This document shows, one piece after another, positions 10,309-18,289 of a DNA stretch of 64,000 nucleotides. Source of the DNA: Sphingobacterium sp. B16(2022) (GTDB lineage Bacteria > Bacteroidota > Bacteroidia > Sphingobacteriales > Sphingobacteriaceae); contig NZ_JAAUVN010000006.1 in the NCBI RefSeq assembly GCF_012030425.1, forward strand, positions 1 through 64,000. Direction: 5' to 3'. The notes under the pieces are model-generated. The model was given only the letters and a program-made list of their open reading frames with translations, was not told where the DNA came from and searched no databases. The position numbers and the translations under genes are program-made. Numbering within the stretch: the first letter of the stretch is position 1; each line of letters opens with the position of its first letter.

Positions 10309-11007
10309 TTAAATACCCGCTACTGATTTAGTCTCAATATGAATACCAGGACTCATAGTTGATGAAATGTGAATGCTTTTAAAGTATGTTCCTTTTGCTG
10401 CAGACGGTTTCAAACGAGAGATAGTTTGTAATACCTCTAATGCGTTTTCATAAATTTTGTCTGCATCGAACGACGCTTTACCAACTGAAGTATGGATGAT
10501 ACCAGTTTTATCAACTTTGAAATCAATCTTACCGCCTTTAACATCTGTCACTGCTTTACCTACTTCTGTAGTTACAGTTCCAGTTTTAGGATTTGGCATT
10601 AAGTTTCTTGGACCTAAAATACGACCCAATTTACCTACTTTAGCCATCACACTAGGCATTGTAATAATGATATCAACGTCAGTCCAACCGCCTTCAATTT
10701 TACTGATATACTCATCTAAACCCACGAAGTCAGCACCTGCTGCTTTAGCTTCTTCTTCCTTATCAGGAGTACATAAAACTAAAACACGTACAGTTTTACC
10801 AGTTCCGTGAGGTAAAGTTGCAATACCACGAACCATTTGATTTGCCTTACGGGGATCTACGCCTAAACGAACGTCGATATCCACAGAAGCATCGAATTTG
10901 GTCAATGAGATTTCTTTAACTAAAGCCGCAGCTTCTTTTAAAGAGTATGCTTTACCAGCTTCAATTTTGGATAGTGCCGCTTTTTGATTTTTTGTTAATC
11001 TAGCCAC
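10309..11007 (-). CDS. rplA: 50S ribosomal protein L1
   Basis: A 232-residue L1 protein, which forms the mobile L1 stalk on 23S rRNA near the E site. The family signature is clear around residues 120-145 (MAKVGKLGRILGPRNLMPNP). It lies between rplK (22-base gap) and rplJ (2-base gap) in the order shared by nearly all bacteria. Length and start are standard. Confidence 0.98.
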   Translation of the reverse strand: MARLTKNQKAALSKIEAGKAYSLKEAAALVKEISLTKFDASVDIDVRLGVDPRKANQMVRGIATLPHGTGKTVRVLVLCTPDKEEEAKAAGADFVGLDEYISKIEGGWTDVDIIITMPSVMAKVGKLGRILGPRNLMPNPKTGTVTTEVGKAVTDVKGGKIDFKVDKTGIIHTSVGKASFDADKIYENALEVLQTISRLKPSAAKGTYFKSIHISSTMSPGIHIETKSVAGI

Positions 11008-11029
11008 TTTTCTTAAATTGATTTCTTAA

Positions 11030-11473
11030 TTAATTGTTCCAAGGAGCATTACCTGCTACAGTAATCCCCATACTACGTGCTGTCCCAGCTACCATTCTCA
11101 TAGCAGCATCTAAAGTAAACGCGTTTAAATCTACCATTTTATCTTTAGCAATAACTTCTACTTGTTCCCAAGTAACTGAAGCTACTTTCTTACGGTTAGG
11201 CTCACCTGAACCGCTTTTTAAACCCGCAGTTTCTTTCAATTGAATAGCAACTGGTGGAGTTTTAATGATAAAATCAAAAGATTTATCAGCGTAAACTGTA
11301 ATGACAACAGGCAATACTTTTCCTGGTTTGTCTTGCGTACGAGCGTTGAACTGTTTACAGAAATCCATAATGTTCACACCTTTAGCACCTAAAGCAGGTC
11401 CTACTGGTGGAGATGGATTCGCAGCTCCGCCCTTAACTTGTAATTTTACTAACGCACTGACTTCTTTTGCCAT
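11030..11473 (-). CDS. rplK: 50S ribosomal protein L11
   Basis: A 147-residue L11 protein with the N-terminal segment VKGGAANPSPPVGPALGAKG, where thiopeptide antibiotics and translation factors contact it, and a C-terminal 23S rRNA-binding domain. It is the first gene of the ribosomal protein-RNA polymerase unit. A promoter at 11583-11613 gives it a leader of about 100 bases. Confidence 0.98.
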   Translation of the reverse strand: MAKEVSALVKLQVKGGAANPSPPVGPALGAKGVNIMDFCKQFNARTQDKPGKVLPVVITVYADKSFDFIIKTPPVAIQLKETAGLKSGSGEPNRKKVASVTWEQVEVIAKDKMVDLNAFTLDAAMRMVAGTARSMGITVAGNAPWNN

Positions 11474-11582
11474 CTTGTTTTGAATTAAATTATTAAATGT
11501 TTGTTAGTAAGTTGGAAGCAAATAACGTAACATTTATTATTTCACCTGGTTATTAACTTGCGTTTAACCACCAAATGAGGTG

Positions 11583-11613
11583 CAAAGATATATAGAATTA
11601 AATCTATTTGCAA
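11583..11613 (-). promoter_or_regulatory. Promoter of the rplKAJL-rpoBC unit
   Basis: On the minus strand TTG (613-611 of this kilobase) lies 20 bases from TATCTTTG (11590-11583), close to the Bacteroidota consensus. It sits just beyond the nusG terminator and about 110 bases upstream of rplK, so the ribosomal protein genes are driven separately from secE-nusG. Confidence 0.72.
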
Positions 11614-11627
11614 ATTTATTTTAACAT

Positions 11628-11658
11628 AAAAAGAGCAAAGTTGTGCTTTGCTCTTTTT
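11628..11658 (-). terminator. Rho-independent terminator after nusG
   Basis: Perfect 13-bp inverted repeat AAAAAGAGCAAAG (11628-11640) / CTTTGCTCTTTTT (11646-11658) with a 5-base loop, one base beyond the nusG stop codon. The stem itself ends in a T-run in the leftward direction. Confidence 0.9.
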
Positions 11659-11659
11659 A

Positions 11660-12205
11660 TTATTCTTTTTCTACTTGCATGTAGTTTAATTCCAATGGTG
11701 TTTTTCTTCCGAAAACTTTCACCATCACAATCAGTTTTTTCTTATCTTCATGAACTTCTTCGATCTCACCTGTGAAACCATTAAATGGACCATCATTCAC
11801 TTTCACTGTCTCACCAACGTAATATGGTACATTAATTGTCTCACCTTGCTCAGCCATCTCATCTACTTTACCTAGAATACGATTAACCTCAGCTTGGCGC
11901 AACGGAATAGCATTACCTGCTTTATCCCCTAAAAATCCAATGACACTATTAACTCCTTTTATAATGTGTTCCAACTCACCATCTAAAGCAGCCTCTAGCA
12001 AAACGTATCCAGGATAGTAGTTACGCTCTTTAGCCACTTTCTTTCCATCACGCATCAAATAGTACTTCTCCATCGGAATCAACACTTGAGTAATCAAATG
12101 CTCAATTCCTAAACGGCTAACTTCGGCATCGATATATTGCTTTACCTTCTTCTCCTTACCACTCACTGCACGAACTACGTACCATTTTAAACTTTGATCT
12201 GCCAT
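11660..12205 (-). CDS. nusG: Transcription termination/antitermination protein NusG
   Basis: A 181-residue NusG with the N-terminal NGN domain (KWYVVRAVSGKEKKVKQYI, about 6-24) that binds the beta' clamp helices, and a C-terminal KOW domain around 130-160 (VNDGPFNGFTGEIEEV) that contacts Rho or ribosomal protein S10. It couples transcription to translation. It follows secE by 18 bases, the usual arrangement, and is closed by its own terminator. Confidence 0.98.
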   Translation of the reverse strand: MADQSLKWYVVRAVSGKEKKVKQYIDAEVSRLGIEHLITQVLIPMEKYYLMRDGKKVAKERNYYPGYVLLEAALDGELEHIIKGVNSVIGFLGDKAGNAIPLRQAEVNRILGKVDEMAEQGETINVPYYVGETVKVNDGPFNGFTGEIEEVHEDKKKLIVMVKVFGRKTPLELNYMQVEKE

Positions 12206-12223
12206 AAATAATGTTTGATGAAA

Positions 12224-12418
12224 TTAAGAAGCAATACCGTACAATAACTCTAATACGTTACTTGAAGCTTTATCCATTACAAAAACCAATAATGCTATTA
12301 TAACAGAAGCAACAAGTACAATCACAGCGGAGTTCTGTAATTGACCCCAAGTAGGCCAAGTAACCTTCTCTGTAATTTCGACATAAGAGTCTTTAAAAAA
12401 ATCAAGTACTTTTGCCAT
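12224..12418 (-). CDS. secE: Preprotein translocase subunit SecE
   Basis: A small 64-residue SecE, with one amphipathic helix (VEITEKVTWPTW) and a single transmembrane segment (about 30-52). It clamps the SecY channel in the inner membrane. A longer reading from an upstream ATG at 12448 would run into tRNA-Trp and adds non-conserved residues, so the start MAKVLDFFKD at 12418 is preferred. It is cotranscribed with tRNA-Trp upstream and nusG downstream. Confidence 0.95.
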   Translation of the reverse strand: MAKVLDFFKDSYVEITEKVTWPTWGQLQNSAVIVLVASVIIALLVFVMDKASSNVLELLYGIAS

Positions 12419-12436
12419 TTTCAGTTTATTTATTAA

Positions 12437-12509
12437 GCACGGGAACAAGGATTCGAACCCTGATCAAAGGTTTTGGAGACCTCTATTCTACCGTTGAACT
12501 ATTCCCGTG
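12437..12509 (-). tRNA. tRNA-Trp (anticodon CCA)
   Basis: The minus strand folds into a full cloverleaf: acceptor CACGGGA/TCCCGTG, T-loop GGTTCGAATCC, and anticodon stem GAGGT/ACCTT with loop CTCCAAA, giving anticodon CCA. The 3' CCA is not encoded. It lies between tuf and secE, where Bacteroidota usually carry it. Confidence 0.96.
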
Positions 12510-12530
12510 TATTATCTTATTTTGATGATG

Positions 12531-12561
12531 CAAATATAGTGTTTTTAACTATTCCCTGCAA
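12531..12561 (-). promoter_or_regulatory. Promoter for tRNA-Trp-secE-nusG
   Basis: TTG (12561-12559, minus) and TATATTTG (12538-12531) are separated by 20 bases. The predicted start of transcription is about 15 bases before the tRNA 5' end, and the tuf terminator lies just upstream. Confidence 0.68.
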
Positions 12562-12612
12562 ATTTTTTTAATCTTTTTTTATTGTTTTTTAATCAATATT
12601 TCAGACTGAAAA

Positions 12613-12646
12613 AATAAGCTAATCAGTATGAACTGATTAGCTTATT
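12613..12646 (-). terminator. Rho-independent terminator after tuf
   Basis: Perfect 15-bp stem AATAAGCTAATCAGT (12613-12627) / 12632-12646 with the loop ATGA, 26 bases beyond the tuf stop codon. It is followed leftwards by TTTTTTC. Confidence 0.9.
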
Positions 12647-12672
12647 ATATGTGATTCTAGAATCTTTAAAGA

Positions 12673-13860
12673 CTATAAAATTTCAGTTACCTGACCAGCA
12701 CCTACAGTTCTACCACCTTCACGGATAGCGAAACGTAAACCTTTTTCCATAGCAATAGCAGAGATCAACTTAACAGTAATCGTTACGTTATCACCTGGCA
12801 TTACCATCTCAGTACCTTCAGCTAAAGTGATTTCACCTGTAACATCTGTTGTACGGAAATAGAATTGAGGACGGTATTTGTTAAAGAATGGAGTGTGACG
12901 TCCACCTTCAGCTTTTGATAATACGTAAACCTCAGCTTTGAAGTAATCGTGTGGAGTTACTGAACCTGGTTTAACGATAACCATACCACGACGGATATCA
13001 GTTTTCTCAATACCACGTAATAATAAACCTACGTTATCACCAGCCTCACCGTAATCCAAAATTTTACGGAACATCTCAACACCTGTTACTGTAGATTTCA
13101 AACCTTCAGCAGCACCCATACCTAAGATCTCAACTGGATCTCCAGAGTTGATTACACCTCTTTCAATACGACCTGTAGCTACTGTACCACGACCTGTGAT
13201 CGAGAATACATCCTCTACTGGCATTAAGAAAGGTAATTCAGTTAAACGTGGAGGGATTGGAATGTAGCTATCAACAGCATCCATTAATTCCATGATTTTA
13301 GCAACCCACTCAGGCTCACCGTTAAGAGCACCTAAAGCAGAACCTTTAATTACTGGAACATCATCTCCTGGATAATCGTAGAATGATAATAATTCACGAA
13401 CTTCCATTTCAACTAAATCTAATAATTCTTCATCATCTACTAAGTCAGTTTTGTTTAAGAAAACAACAATAGCAGGAATACCTACTTGACGACCTAATAA
13501 GATGTGCTCACGCGTTTGAGGCATAGGACCATCAGTAGCAGCAACTACGATGATAGCGCCATCCATCTGAGCAGCACCAGTTACCATGTTTTTCACGTAA
13601 TCGGCGTGACCTGGACAGTCAACGTGTGCATAGTGACGTGAAGCAGTTGAGTACTCAACGTGTGCAGTATTAATAGTGATACCACGCTCTTTTTCTTCAG
13701 GAGCAGAGTCAATTGAATCAAATGAACGAGCTTCTGATAAACCTGCGTCTGCTAATACTTTAGTAATAGCTGCAGTTGTAGTAGTTTTACCGTGGTCAAC
13801 GTGACCGATTGTACCAATGTTTAAGTGTGGTTTACTACGGTCAAATTTCTCTTTTGCCAT
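12673..13860 (-). CDS. tuf: Elongation factor Tu
   Basis: The 395-residue GTPase delivers aminoacyl-tRNA to the ribosome. The G1 motif GHVDHGKT (19-26), G3 DCPGHADY (81-88) and G4 NKTD (136-139) are intact. Domains II and III follow at about 210-395. It lies directly downstream of four tRNA genes, the usual tRNA-tuf cluster, and ends in a strong terminator. Confidence 0.99.
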   Translation of the reverse strand: MAKEKFDRSKPHLNIGTIGHVDHGKTTTTAAITKVLADAGLSEARSFDSIDSAPEEKERGITINTAHVEYSTASRHYAHVDCPGHADYVKNMVTGAAQMDGAIIVVAATDGPMPQTREHILLGRQVGIPAIVVFLNKTDLVDDEELLDLVEMEVRELLSFYDYPGDDVPVIKGSALGALNGEPEWVAKIMELMDAVDSYIPIPPRLTELPFLMPVEDVFSITGRGTVATGRIERGVINSGDPVEILGMGAAEGLKSTVTGVEMFRKILDYGEAGDNVGLLLRGIEKTDIRRGMVIVKPGSVTPHDYFKAEVYVLSKAEGGRHTPFFNKYRPQFYFRTTDVTGEITLAEGTEMVMPGDNVTITVKLISAIAMEKGLRFAIREGGRTVGAGQVTEIL

Positions 13861-13916
13861 GTTTATGCGAATTAGTAATTATAAATATTTCTATACTTGT
13901 TATACAATGTTGTACG

Positions 13917-13988
<72 letters not shown>

Positions 13989-14082
13989 TTTTCGAAAATC
14001 CTATCTACAGATTAATGCCCCCACCTTTAGATATAATATTATCAAAGAAGACAGAGACTAAAAATCAAGACTTAAAAATTTG

Positions 14083-14155
14083 AGCGAAAGACGAGGTTCG
14101 AACTCGCGACCTATAGCTTGGAAGGCTATCGCTCTACCAACTGAGCTACTTTCGC
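14083..14155 (-). tRNA. tRNA-Gly (anticodon TCC)
   Basis: Acceptor GCGAAAG/CTTTCGC, D-arm AGCTCAGTTGGTAGAGC, anticodon stem ATAGC/GCTAT with loop CTTCCAA, giving TCC. Second of the four tRNAs counted from tuf. Confidence 0.96.
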
Positions 14156-14210
14156 TTTTTTTGCGTTTTTCTTAGACTTTCGTCACCAACAGTACGCTAA
14201 CTGCTTAGTG

Positions 14211-14291
14211 TGGGGGGAGAAGGATTCGAACCTTCGAAACCGAAGTAACGGATTTACAGTCCGTCCCATTTGACCGCTCTGGAACCCCCCC
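14211..14291 (-). tRNA. tRNA-Tyr (anticodon GTA)
   Basis: A class II tRNA with a long variable arm (81 bases). The acceptor is a run of G paired to TCCCCCC, and the anticodon stem ACGGA/TCCGT has loop CTGTAAA, giving GTA. The variable arm between the anticodon and T stems forms ACTTCGGTTTCGAAG-type pairing. Confidence 0.95.
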
Positions 14292-14312
14292 ATAACTCTA
14301 AAGTTATGTTTG

Positions 14313-14385
<73 letters not shown>

Positions 14386-14442
14386 ATCTTTATTTAAAAG
14401 CTTTTTTAATCTCCAAACGCAATTTCTTTTGTTTAGCGAGTG

Positions 14443-14473
14443 CAAATATCTATTTTAATTTTGACACTTGCAA
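14443..14473 (-). promoter_or_regulatory. Proximal promoter candidate of the tRNA-tuf unit
   Basis: TTG (14473-14471, minus) is 20 bases from GATATTTG (14450-14443). The -7 element deviates in its first two bases from TAnnTTTG. It lies about 60 bases upstream of tRNA-Thr(TGT). Confidence 0.45.
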
Positions 14474-14553
14474 GCTTTTTTTTATTTTTTTTCACTCTTA
14501 AAAGAACTATCAAACTTTCTGTGTTAGCATCGCTATTTCCTTGTTTGCTGATG

Positions 14554-14582
14554 CAAAGATATACACTAAACCCACATTACAA
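14554..14582 (-). promoter_or_regulatory. Distal promoter of the tRNA-tuf unit
   Basis: A perfect -7 element TATCTTTG (14561-14554, minus) with TTG at 14582-14580, spacing 18. It lies about 170 bases upstream of the first tRNA, so the tRNA-tuf operon probably has tandem promoters. The rest of the 14,386-14,774 gap shows no gene. Confidence 0.62.
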
Positions 14583-14774
14583 AAATATTTTTTTAAAAAA
14601 AACGCTACTTTTTCACAACACTACTGATACGCAGATAAATAAATTTCAAGCGAAATAAGACAATTAATAACGCTGGTGCAAAATTCGGTATTTCATCTAC
14701 TAGATTATTATCCTTGACAGCTCGGGATCAAGAACAGAACAGCAAACATAAAGCCTAAAAAATAAATGTTAATC

Positions 14775-14829
14775 GATAAATTTGTTATCTATATGACGCA
14801 ATTAAAATTGTAAATAAAACAAATTTATC
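14775..14829 (+). repeat. 12-bp inverted repeat just upstream of the outer-membrane barrel gene
   Basis: GATAAATTTGTT (14775-14786) and AACAAATTTATC (14818-14829) are perfect inverted copies 31 bases apart, ending 11 bases before the start codon. The left arm also contains TAAATTTG, which matches a -7 element, but no -33 TTG is placed correctly. It may be an operator or an mRNA hairpin that hides the start. Confidence 0.5.
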
Positions 14830-14840
14830 TAAGTTTGGCC

Positions 14841-16004
14841 ATGCAAAATCGAGATCAGCGTAAAGTGATCAAAATACTAGTTTCAATACTATTCATTGTT
14901 TTCATCACCGATACACATATTGTAAAAGCTCAAAATATAATAGAAAAAGTTACAAAAAAAGTTTTTTCGACCTCAAAGGACTCAACAAGATCTGGCGTAT
15001 TCATGGTATTGCCGGCTTTGGGTTATGCGCAAGAAACAGGTGCTGAATATGGCATCGCCAGCAATTACAATTTCTATTTTAACAAAAAAGATTCAAGTAT
15101 TAGGTCATCAAACATTTTATTAATGGGTACCTATACAACTAAAAAACAATCAAATATTAAACTACAGGCTGATATTTGGACAGATAATAATGATTATCAT
15201 ATTATTTCAGAGATCCGGTACCGCAATTGGCCCTCGAATTACTATGGTATAGGTATGGATACAAAAAAAGCTGACGAAGATCTTATCAGTCAGAAACTTT
15301 TCCGTGTCAAATTAGAAGTAGAAAAAAGAATTGCGTCCAAATATTATGCTGGTGTCAATATACAATATGACTATGTACAATTTAAGGACAAGGAAATAGA
15401 CGGTATCTTTGACGACGCATCGTTACTAGGAAAAAATGGTGGACAGCAGTTACTGCTGGGTATTTCACAGCTATTTGACAGCAGAAACAATGTATCTTAC
15501 ACGACTCAAGGATATTACGCAAGAGCTAAACTAGCTTATGCTCCAAAACTATGGACAAAAGAAGATTTTGAAGGTGGCAATTTTGACGCTGATCTGCGTG
15601 CATTTTTTCCTATTCATCCCAAACTAACATTGGCTGCTCAGGCTATTTATAGATCTACCTTTGGCAAAACCATTCCATATTACGCCTATAGAGATTTAGG
15701 CGGAGACATGATGATGCGGGGTTATTATATCGGTCGGTATAAAGATAAGAACTACCTGGCATCGCAAGCGGAATTACGTTACCGCTTTCATCCCAGATTT
15801 GCAGCAGCAGCCTTTACAGGTGTGGGATCTGTCTTTTCAAAAGAGTATAATGCTCGATTTATTCCATCGTATGGAGGAGGATTTCGTTATTTTTTCAGCT
15901 TAGAACATAATAGTAATATTCGAATTGATTACGCTTACGGTGAACAGAGGCCTGGAGAAAAAAGACAATCGGGATTCTACCTTTCTCTTAGCGAAGCATT
16001 TTAA
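14841..16004 (+). CDS. Omp85/BamA-family outer-membrane barrel protein without POTRA domains
   Basis: A 387-residue predicted outer-membrane protein. Residues about 8-30 form a signal peptide (hydrophobic ILVSILFIVFI, then ending KAQ). The rest is amphipathic beta-strand sequence with the Omp85 C-terminal signature GGDMMMRGYYIGRYKD and the terminal residue Phe, typical of barrels inserted by BamA. No POTRA repeats precede it, unlike BamA or TamA. Bacteroidota carry many such short surface-antigen-type proteins of unknown role. The ATG at 14841 is chosen over a TTG six bases earlier. It stands alone, flanked by the tRNA-tuf promoter region and a bidirectional hairpin. Confidence 0.8.
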   Translation: MQNRDQRKVIKILVSILFIVFITDTHIVKAQNIIEKVTKKVFSTSKDSTRSGVFMVLPALGYAQETGAEYGIASNYNFYFNKKDSSIRSSNILLMGTYTTKKQSNIKLQADIWTDNNDYHIISEIRYRNWPSNYYGIGMDTKKADEDLISQKLFRVKLEVEKRIASKYYAGVNIQYDYVQFKDKEIDGIFDDASLLGKNGGQQLLLGISQLFDSRNNVSYTTQGYYARAKLAYAPKLWTKEDFEGGNFDADLRAFFPIHPKLTLAAQAIYRSTFGKTIPYYAYRDLGGDMMMRGYYIGRYKDKNYLASQAELRYRFHPRFAAAAFTGVGSVFSKEYNARFIPSYGGGFRYFFSLEHNSNIRIDYAYGEQRPGEKRQSGFYLSLSEAF

Positions 16005-16022
16005 AATAAAATACCAATAATT

Positions 16023-16058
16023 AATTGATCATCTTTTCCTAATAAGAGATGATCAATT
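16023..16058. terminator. Bidirectional hairpin between converging genes
   Basis: Perfect 12-bp stem AATTGATCATCT (16023-16034) / AGATGATCAATT (16047-16058) with a 12-base loop, between the stop codons of the barrel gene and the converging methyltransferase-like gene. T-runs are short on both sides, so it is a plausible shared terminator rather than a certain one. Confidence 0.65.
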
Positions 16059-16076
16059 TCATAAATACCCCTTCTT

Positions 16077-16604
16077 TTAAAAACGAATGACAAAATCTTC
16101 TTTTCTTTGACCTTTTTTAAAAAAAACCAATCCTAAATGGAAAAGATCAATAGTCACAACTACCTTTTCAGCTTGTTTTAGTAGGTTCCAGTATTTTTCA
16201 TGGTTTTTAGAAGCATGTGGCTCTTCAATGATTAAAATAGCATGTTCATCAACATCATCCAATACAGATAGATAATCCTCATCGGTATCAATATAATAAA
16301 TAACTCTAGGGAAGTCATCTCTTCTAATTTGCCCAAACAATTCTAAAAGATCCTGCTGGACCAATTTACCTCTTATTTTAAAGGTTTTAAAGGCAAATGT
16401 CCCAAAAAAACGTTCTAGAAATAAATATTTTTTAATAGCCCTCTTCCCTGCTCTCTTATAAAATAATGGTACAGCATCCAACTGTTCAACAGTAGGTTTT
16501 CGATAAAGAACTTCATCAACCAATTTATATACAAAAGGTGAATGAGTCCCATGACGACTATGAGAGATTAAGTAATGGCGTAAATATTTTAGATAAAACT
16601 GCAT
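16077..16604 (-). CDS. Small protein related to Bacteroidota SAM-dependent methyltransferases, core motif missing
   Basis: A 175-residue protein. Its N-terminus (HSRHGTHSPFVYKLVDEVLY) and C-terminus (VVVTIDLFHLGLVFFKKGQRKEDFVIRF, given here only to mark the region) match from memory the two ends of a widespread Bacteroidota class I methyltransferase family of about 230-260 residues. The SAM-binding glycine motif (normally ELGTSLG-like) between them is absent, and the middle is shortened. It therefore probably has no methyltransferase activity, or it is a shortened paralogue. The start at 16604 is preferred because the family begins near MQFYLKYLRHYL; an ATG at 16646 would add 14 residues. It lies downstream of the kinase gene but after a 360-base gap. 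Confidence 0.55.
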   Translation of the reverse strand: MQFYLKYLRHYLISHSRHGTHSPFVYKLVDEVLYRKPTVEQLDAVPLFYKRAGKRAIKKYLFLERFFGTFAFKTFKIRGKLVQQDLLELFGQIRRDDFPRVIYYIDTDEDYLSVLDDVDEHAILIIEEPHASKNHEKYWNLLKQAEKVVVTIDLFHLGLVFFKKGQRKEDFVIRF

Positions 16605-16702
16605 TTCGAGAACAAATTTACATAGAGTTATACATATTTGGATCACCTGTATAGCATATTGGACATTTCTTTAGCGTTTATACTAATTTTACTTAGTATT
16701 AA

Positions 16703-16766
16703 TAGAGGGTTTATAGAGCTTTACCTCTATGAACCCTCTATCAAACCTCTAGAAAAGCTCTATAAA
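16703..16766 (-). promoter_or_regulatory. Leader region with two mutually exclusive hairpins
   Basis: Two perfect pairings compete for the same bases: TAGAGGGTT (16703-16711) with AACCCTCTA (16732-16740), and TTTATAGAGCTTT (16710-16722) with AAAGCTCTATAAA (16754-16766). Both cannot form fully at once. The segment lies in the 362-base gap between the kinase stop and the methyltransferase-like gene, about 100 bases upstream of the latter, and could be an attenuator or a transcript end. Confidence 0.45.
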
Positions 16767-16966
16767 TCCTTTAGAAAATAATAATAAGGCCTACACATAT
16801 TTCCTATTAAGAAACAACATGATCTACCTTCGTTTCTCTAAAAAGATATAAAACAGGAAATATTTCACATGGAACATTCGTGAATGGTTGATGATAAAAC
16901 ACAGAAACATAGGACTAACCAGCGGAGAACTGTTAGCGATAAAATGAGTCAATAGCAAGAAATAAC

Positions 16967-18286
16967 TTAAAACTGTAAAATAAAAACACTTCCTTTTCCT
17001 TCTTCACTATTAACAAAAATCGTCCCTTTGTGCAACAGCATGATCTGCTTGCTCAATGTCAAGCCAACACCTGTACCGGTCTTCTTTGTTGTAAAAAATG
17101 GTGTAAAAATTTGTTCTTGCAAATCACTGGGTATACCAATTCCATTATCTTCAATCCTTACCTGTATCTTACCGTCGGCTTCTATGGCAGAAAGACTGAT
17201 ATATGGATTGTCATTTAATTTAACTGCGTCAATAGCATTTAACATCAAATTGATGATAACCTGTTCAATCAGATTAACATCAGCGTGAAGAACCAAGCGC
17301 GTATTCTTCAGAATAATATCTACATCCACATTCTTTTGAAGAATTGTCGGTTCCAATAATTGGTAAATATGTTCAAAAAGCTGTGCCGCAGAAATGGGAA
17401 CCAGCAAAGGCTCGTCGACCTTATTGATCATCCTGTAGCTTTTAGCGAAATGCAAAAGTCCCTGACTTCTGCGCTGGATGGTCGAAATTCCTACTTTTAA
17501 ATCCTCTATATCTTCCTGTCCTCTGAAATGATTTAGCCTTCCGTTTAAAGTCTCTGCTAGCGAACTGATCGGAGCAATTGAATTCATGATTTCATGCGTC
17601 AACACCCTTAAAAGCTTTTGCCAGGCTTTCGTTTCGGTCTCATCCATCGCTTCATTGATGTTTTGATAGACGACAATCCGAAAGACTGCGTCTTGTGTTT
17701 CAAAGCTGGAACTCTGAATAAGCAACTTTATCTTTCCTTTTTTTGACTGTACAGATTCCATTTGTTGCTGTCCAACATCCAAACGCATGGTCTTTTCGTA
17801 CAATTCTTCGTGTTTTTTCTTCAGGGCAGAAATATTTCCTAGATGCGGCATATGAAACAATTGCTTAAAAGCATCATTTACCCACATCACTTTTCCGTTG
17901 TCCAATTGATAGAATATAATAGCCGAATTTAGCATATTAATAACCCTGTCGAGATATTGATGCTGGATCTCCTTATCCATGCTGATCTCCTTATAGGTGT
18001 CGTTAATCTGATTAAAAGAGGTAAAAAGTCTACCTTCCGTTGATTTCGCATTTTTAACAACGAATCTACGTGTAAAATCATGGTATTTCACCGCCTCGGA
18101 AAACTCGACCACTTGCTGCGATAAAAAGTGGATTTGCTGATAGATGCTGTAAGCTAAGCAGGCAAGCAGAATAAAAATCAAAACAGCATAGGTATAAAAA
18201 CCCTTAAACACCAGAAAGGCATCGATCACACATCCTGCCAACAAAATCAGTAATTTAACTAGATTAAAGAATCGATTACCTTTCAT
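16967..18286 (-). CDS. Sensor histidine kinase with minimal periplasmic region
   Basis: A 439-residue kinase. Two membrane helices (about 9-27 and 31-49) are joined by only a few residues, so there is no periplasmic sensor domain. A PAS-like domain follows (about 108-215). The HisKA phosphoacceptor is His231 in LTHEIMNSIAP. The ATPase domain has the N-box NLMLNAIDAV (346-355), G1 DNGIGIP (380-386) and G2 GTGVGLTLS (404-412). It starts 3 bases after the response regulator stop, so the two are translationally linked and are very likely cognate. The short-loop topology is that of intramembrane-sensing kinases, which are often controlled by a transporter; that link is inference. No terminator is obvious after it. 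Confidence 0.9.
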   Translation of the reverse strand: MKGNRFFNLVKLLILLAGCVIDAFLVFKGFYTYAVLIFILLACLAYSIYQQIHFLSQQVVEFSEAVKYHDFTRRFVVKNAKSTEGRLFTSFNQINDTYKEISMDKEIQHQYLDRVINMLNSAIIFYQLDNGKVMWVNDAFKQLFHMPHLGNISALKKKHEELYEKTMRLDVGQQQMESVQSKKGKIKLLIQSSSFETQDAVFRIVVYQNINEAMDETETKAWQKLLRVLTHEIMNSIAPISSLAETLNGRLNHFRGQEDIEDLKVGISTIQRRSQGLLHFAKSYRMINKVDEPLLVPISAAQLFEHIYQLLEPTILQKNVDVDIILKNTRLVLHADVNLIEQVIINLMLNAIDAVKLNDNPYISLSAIEADGKIQVRIEDNGIGIPSDLQEQIFTPFFTTKKTGTGVGLTLSKQIMLLHKGTIFVNSEEGKGSVFILQF

Positions 18287-18289
18287 TCT

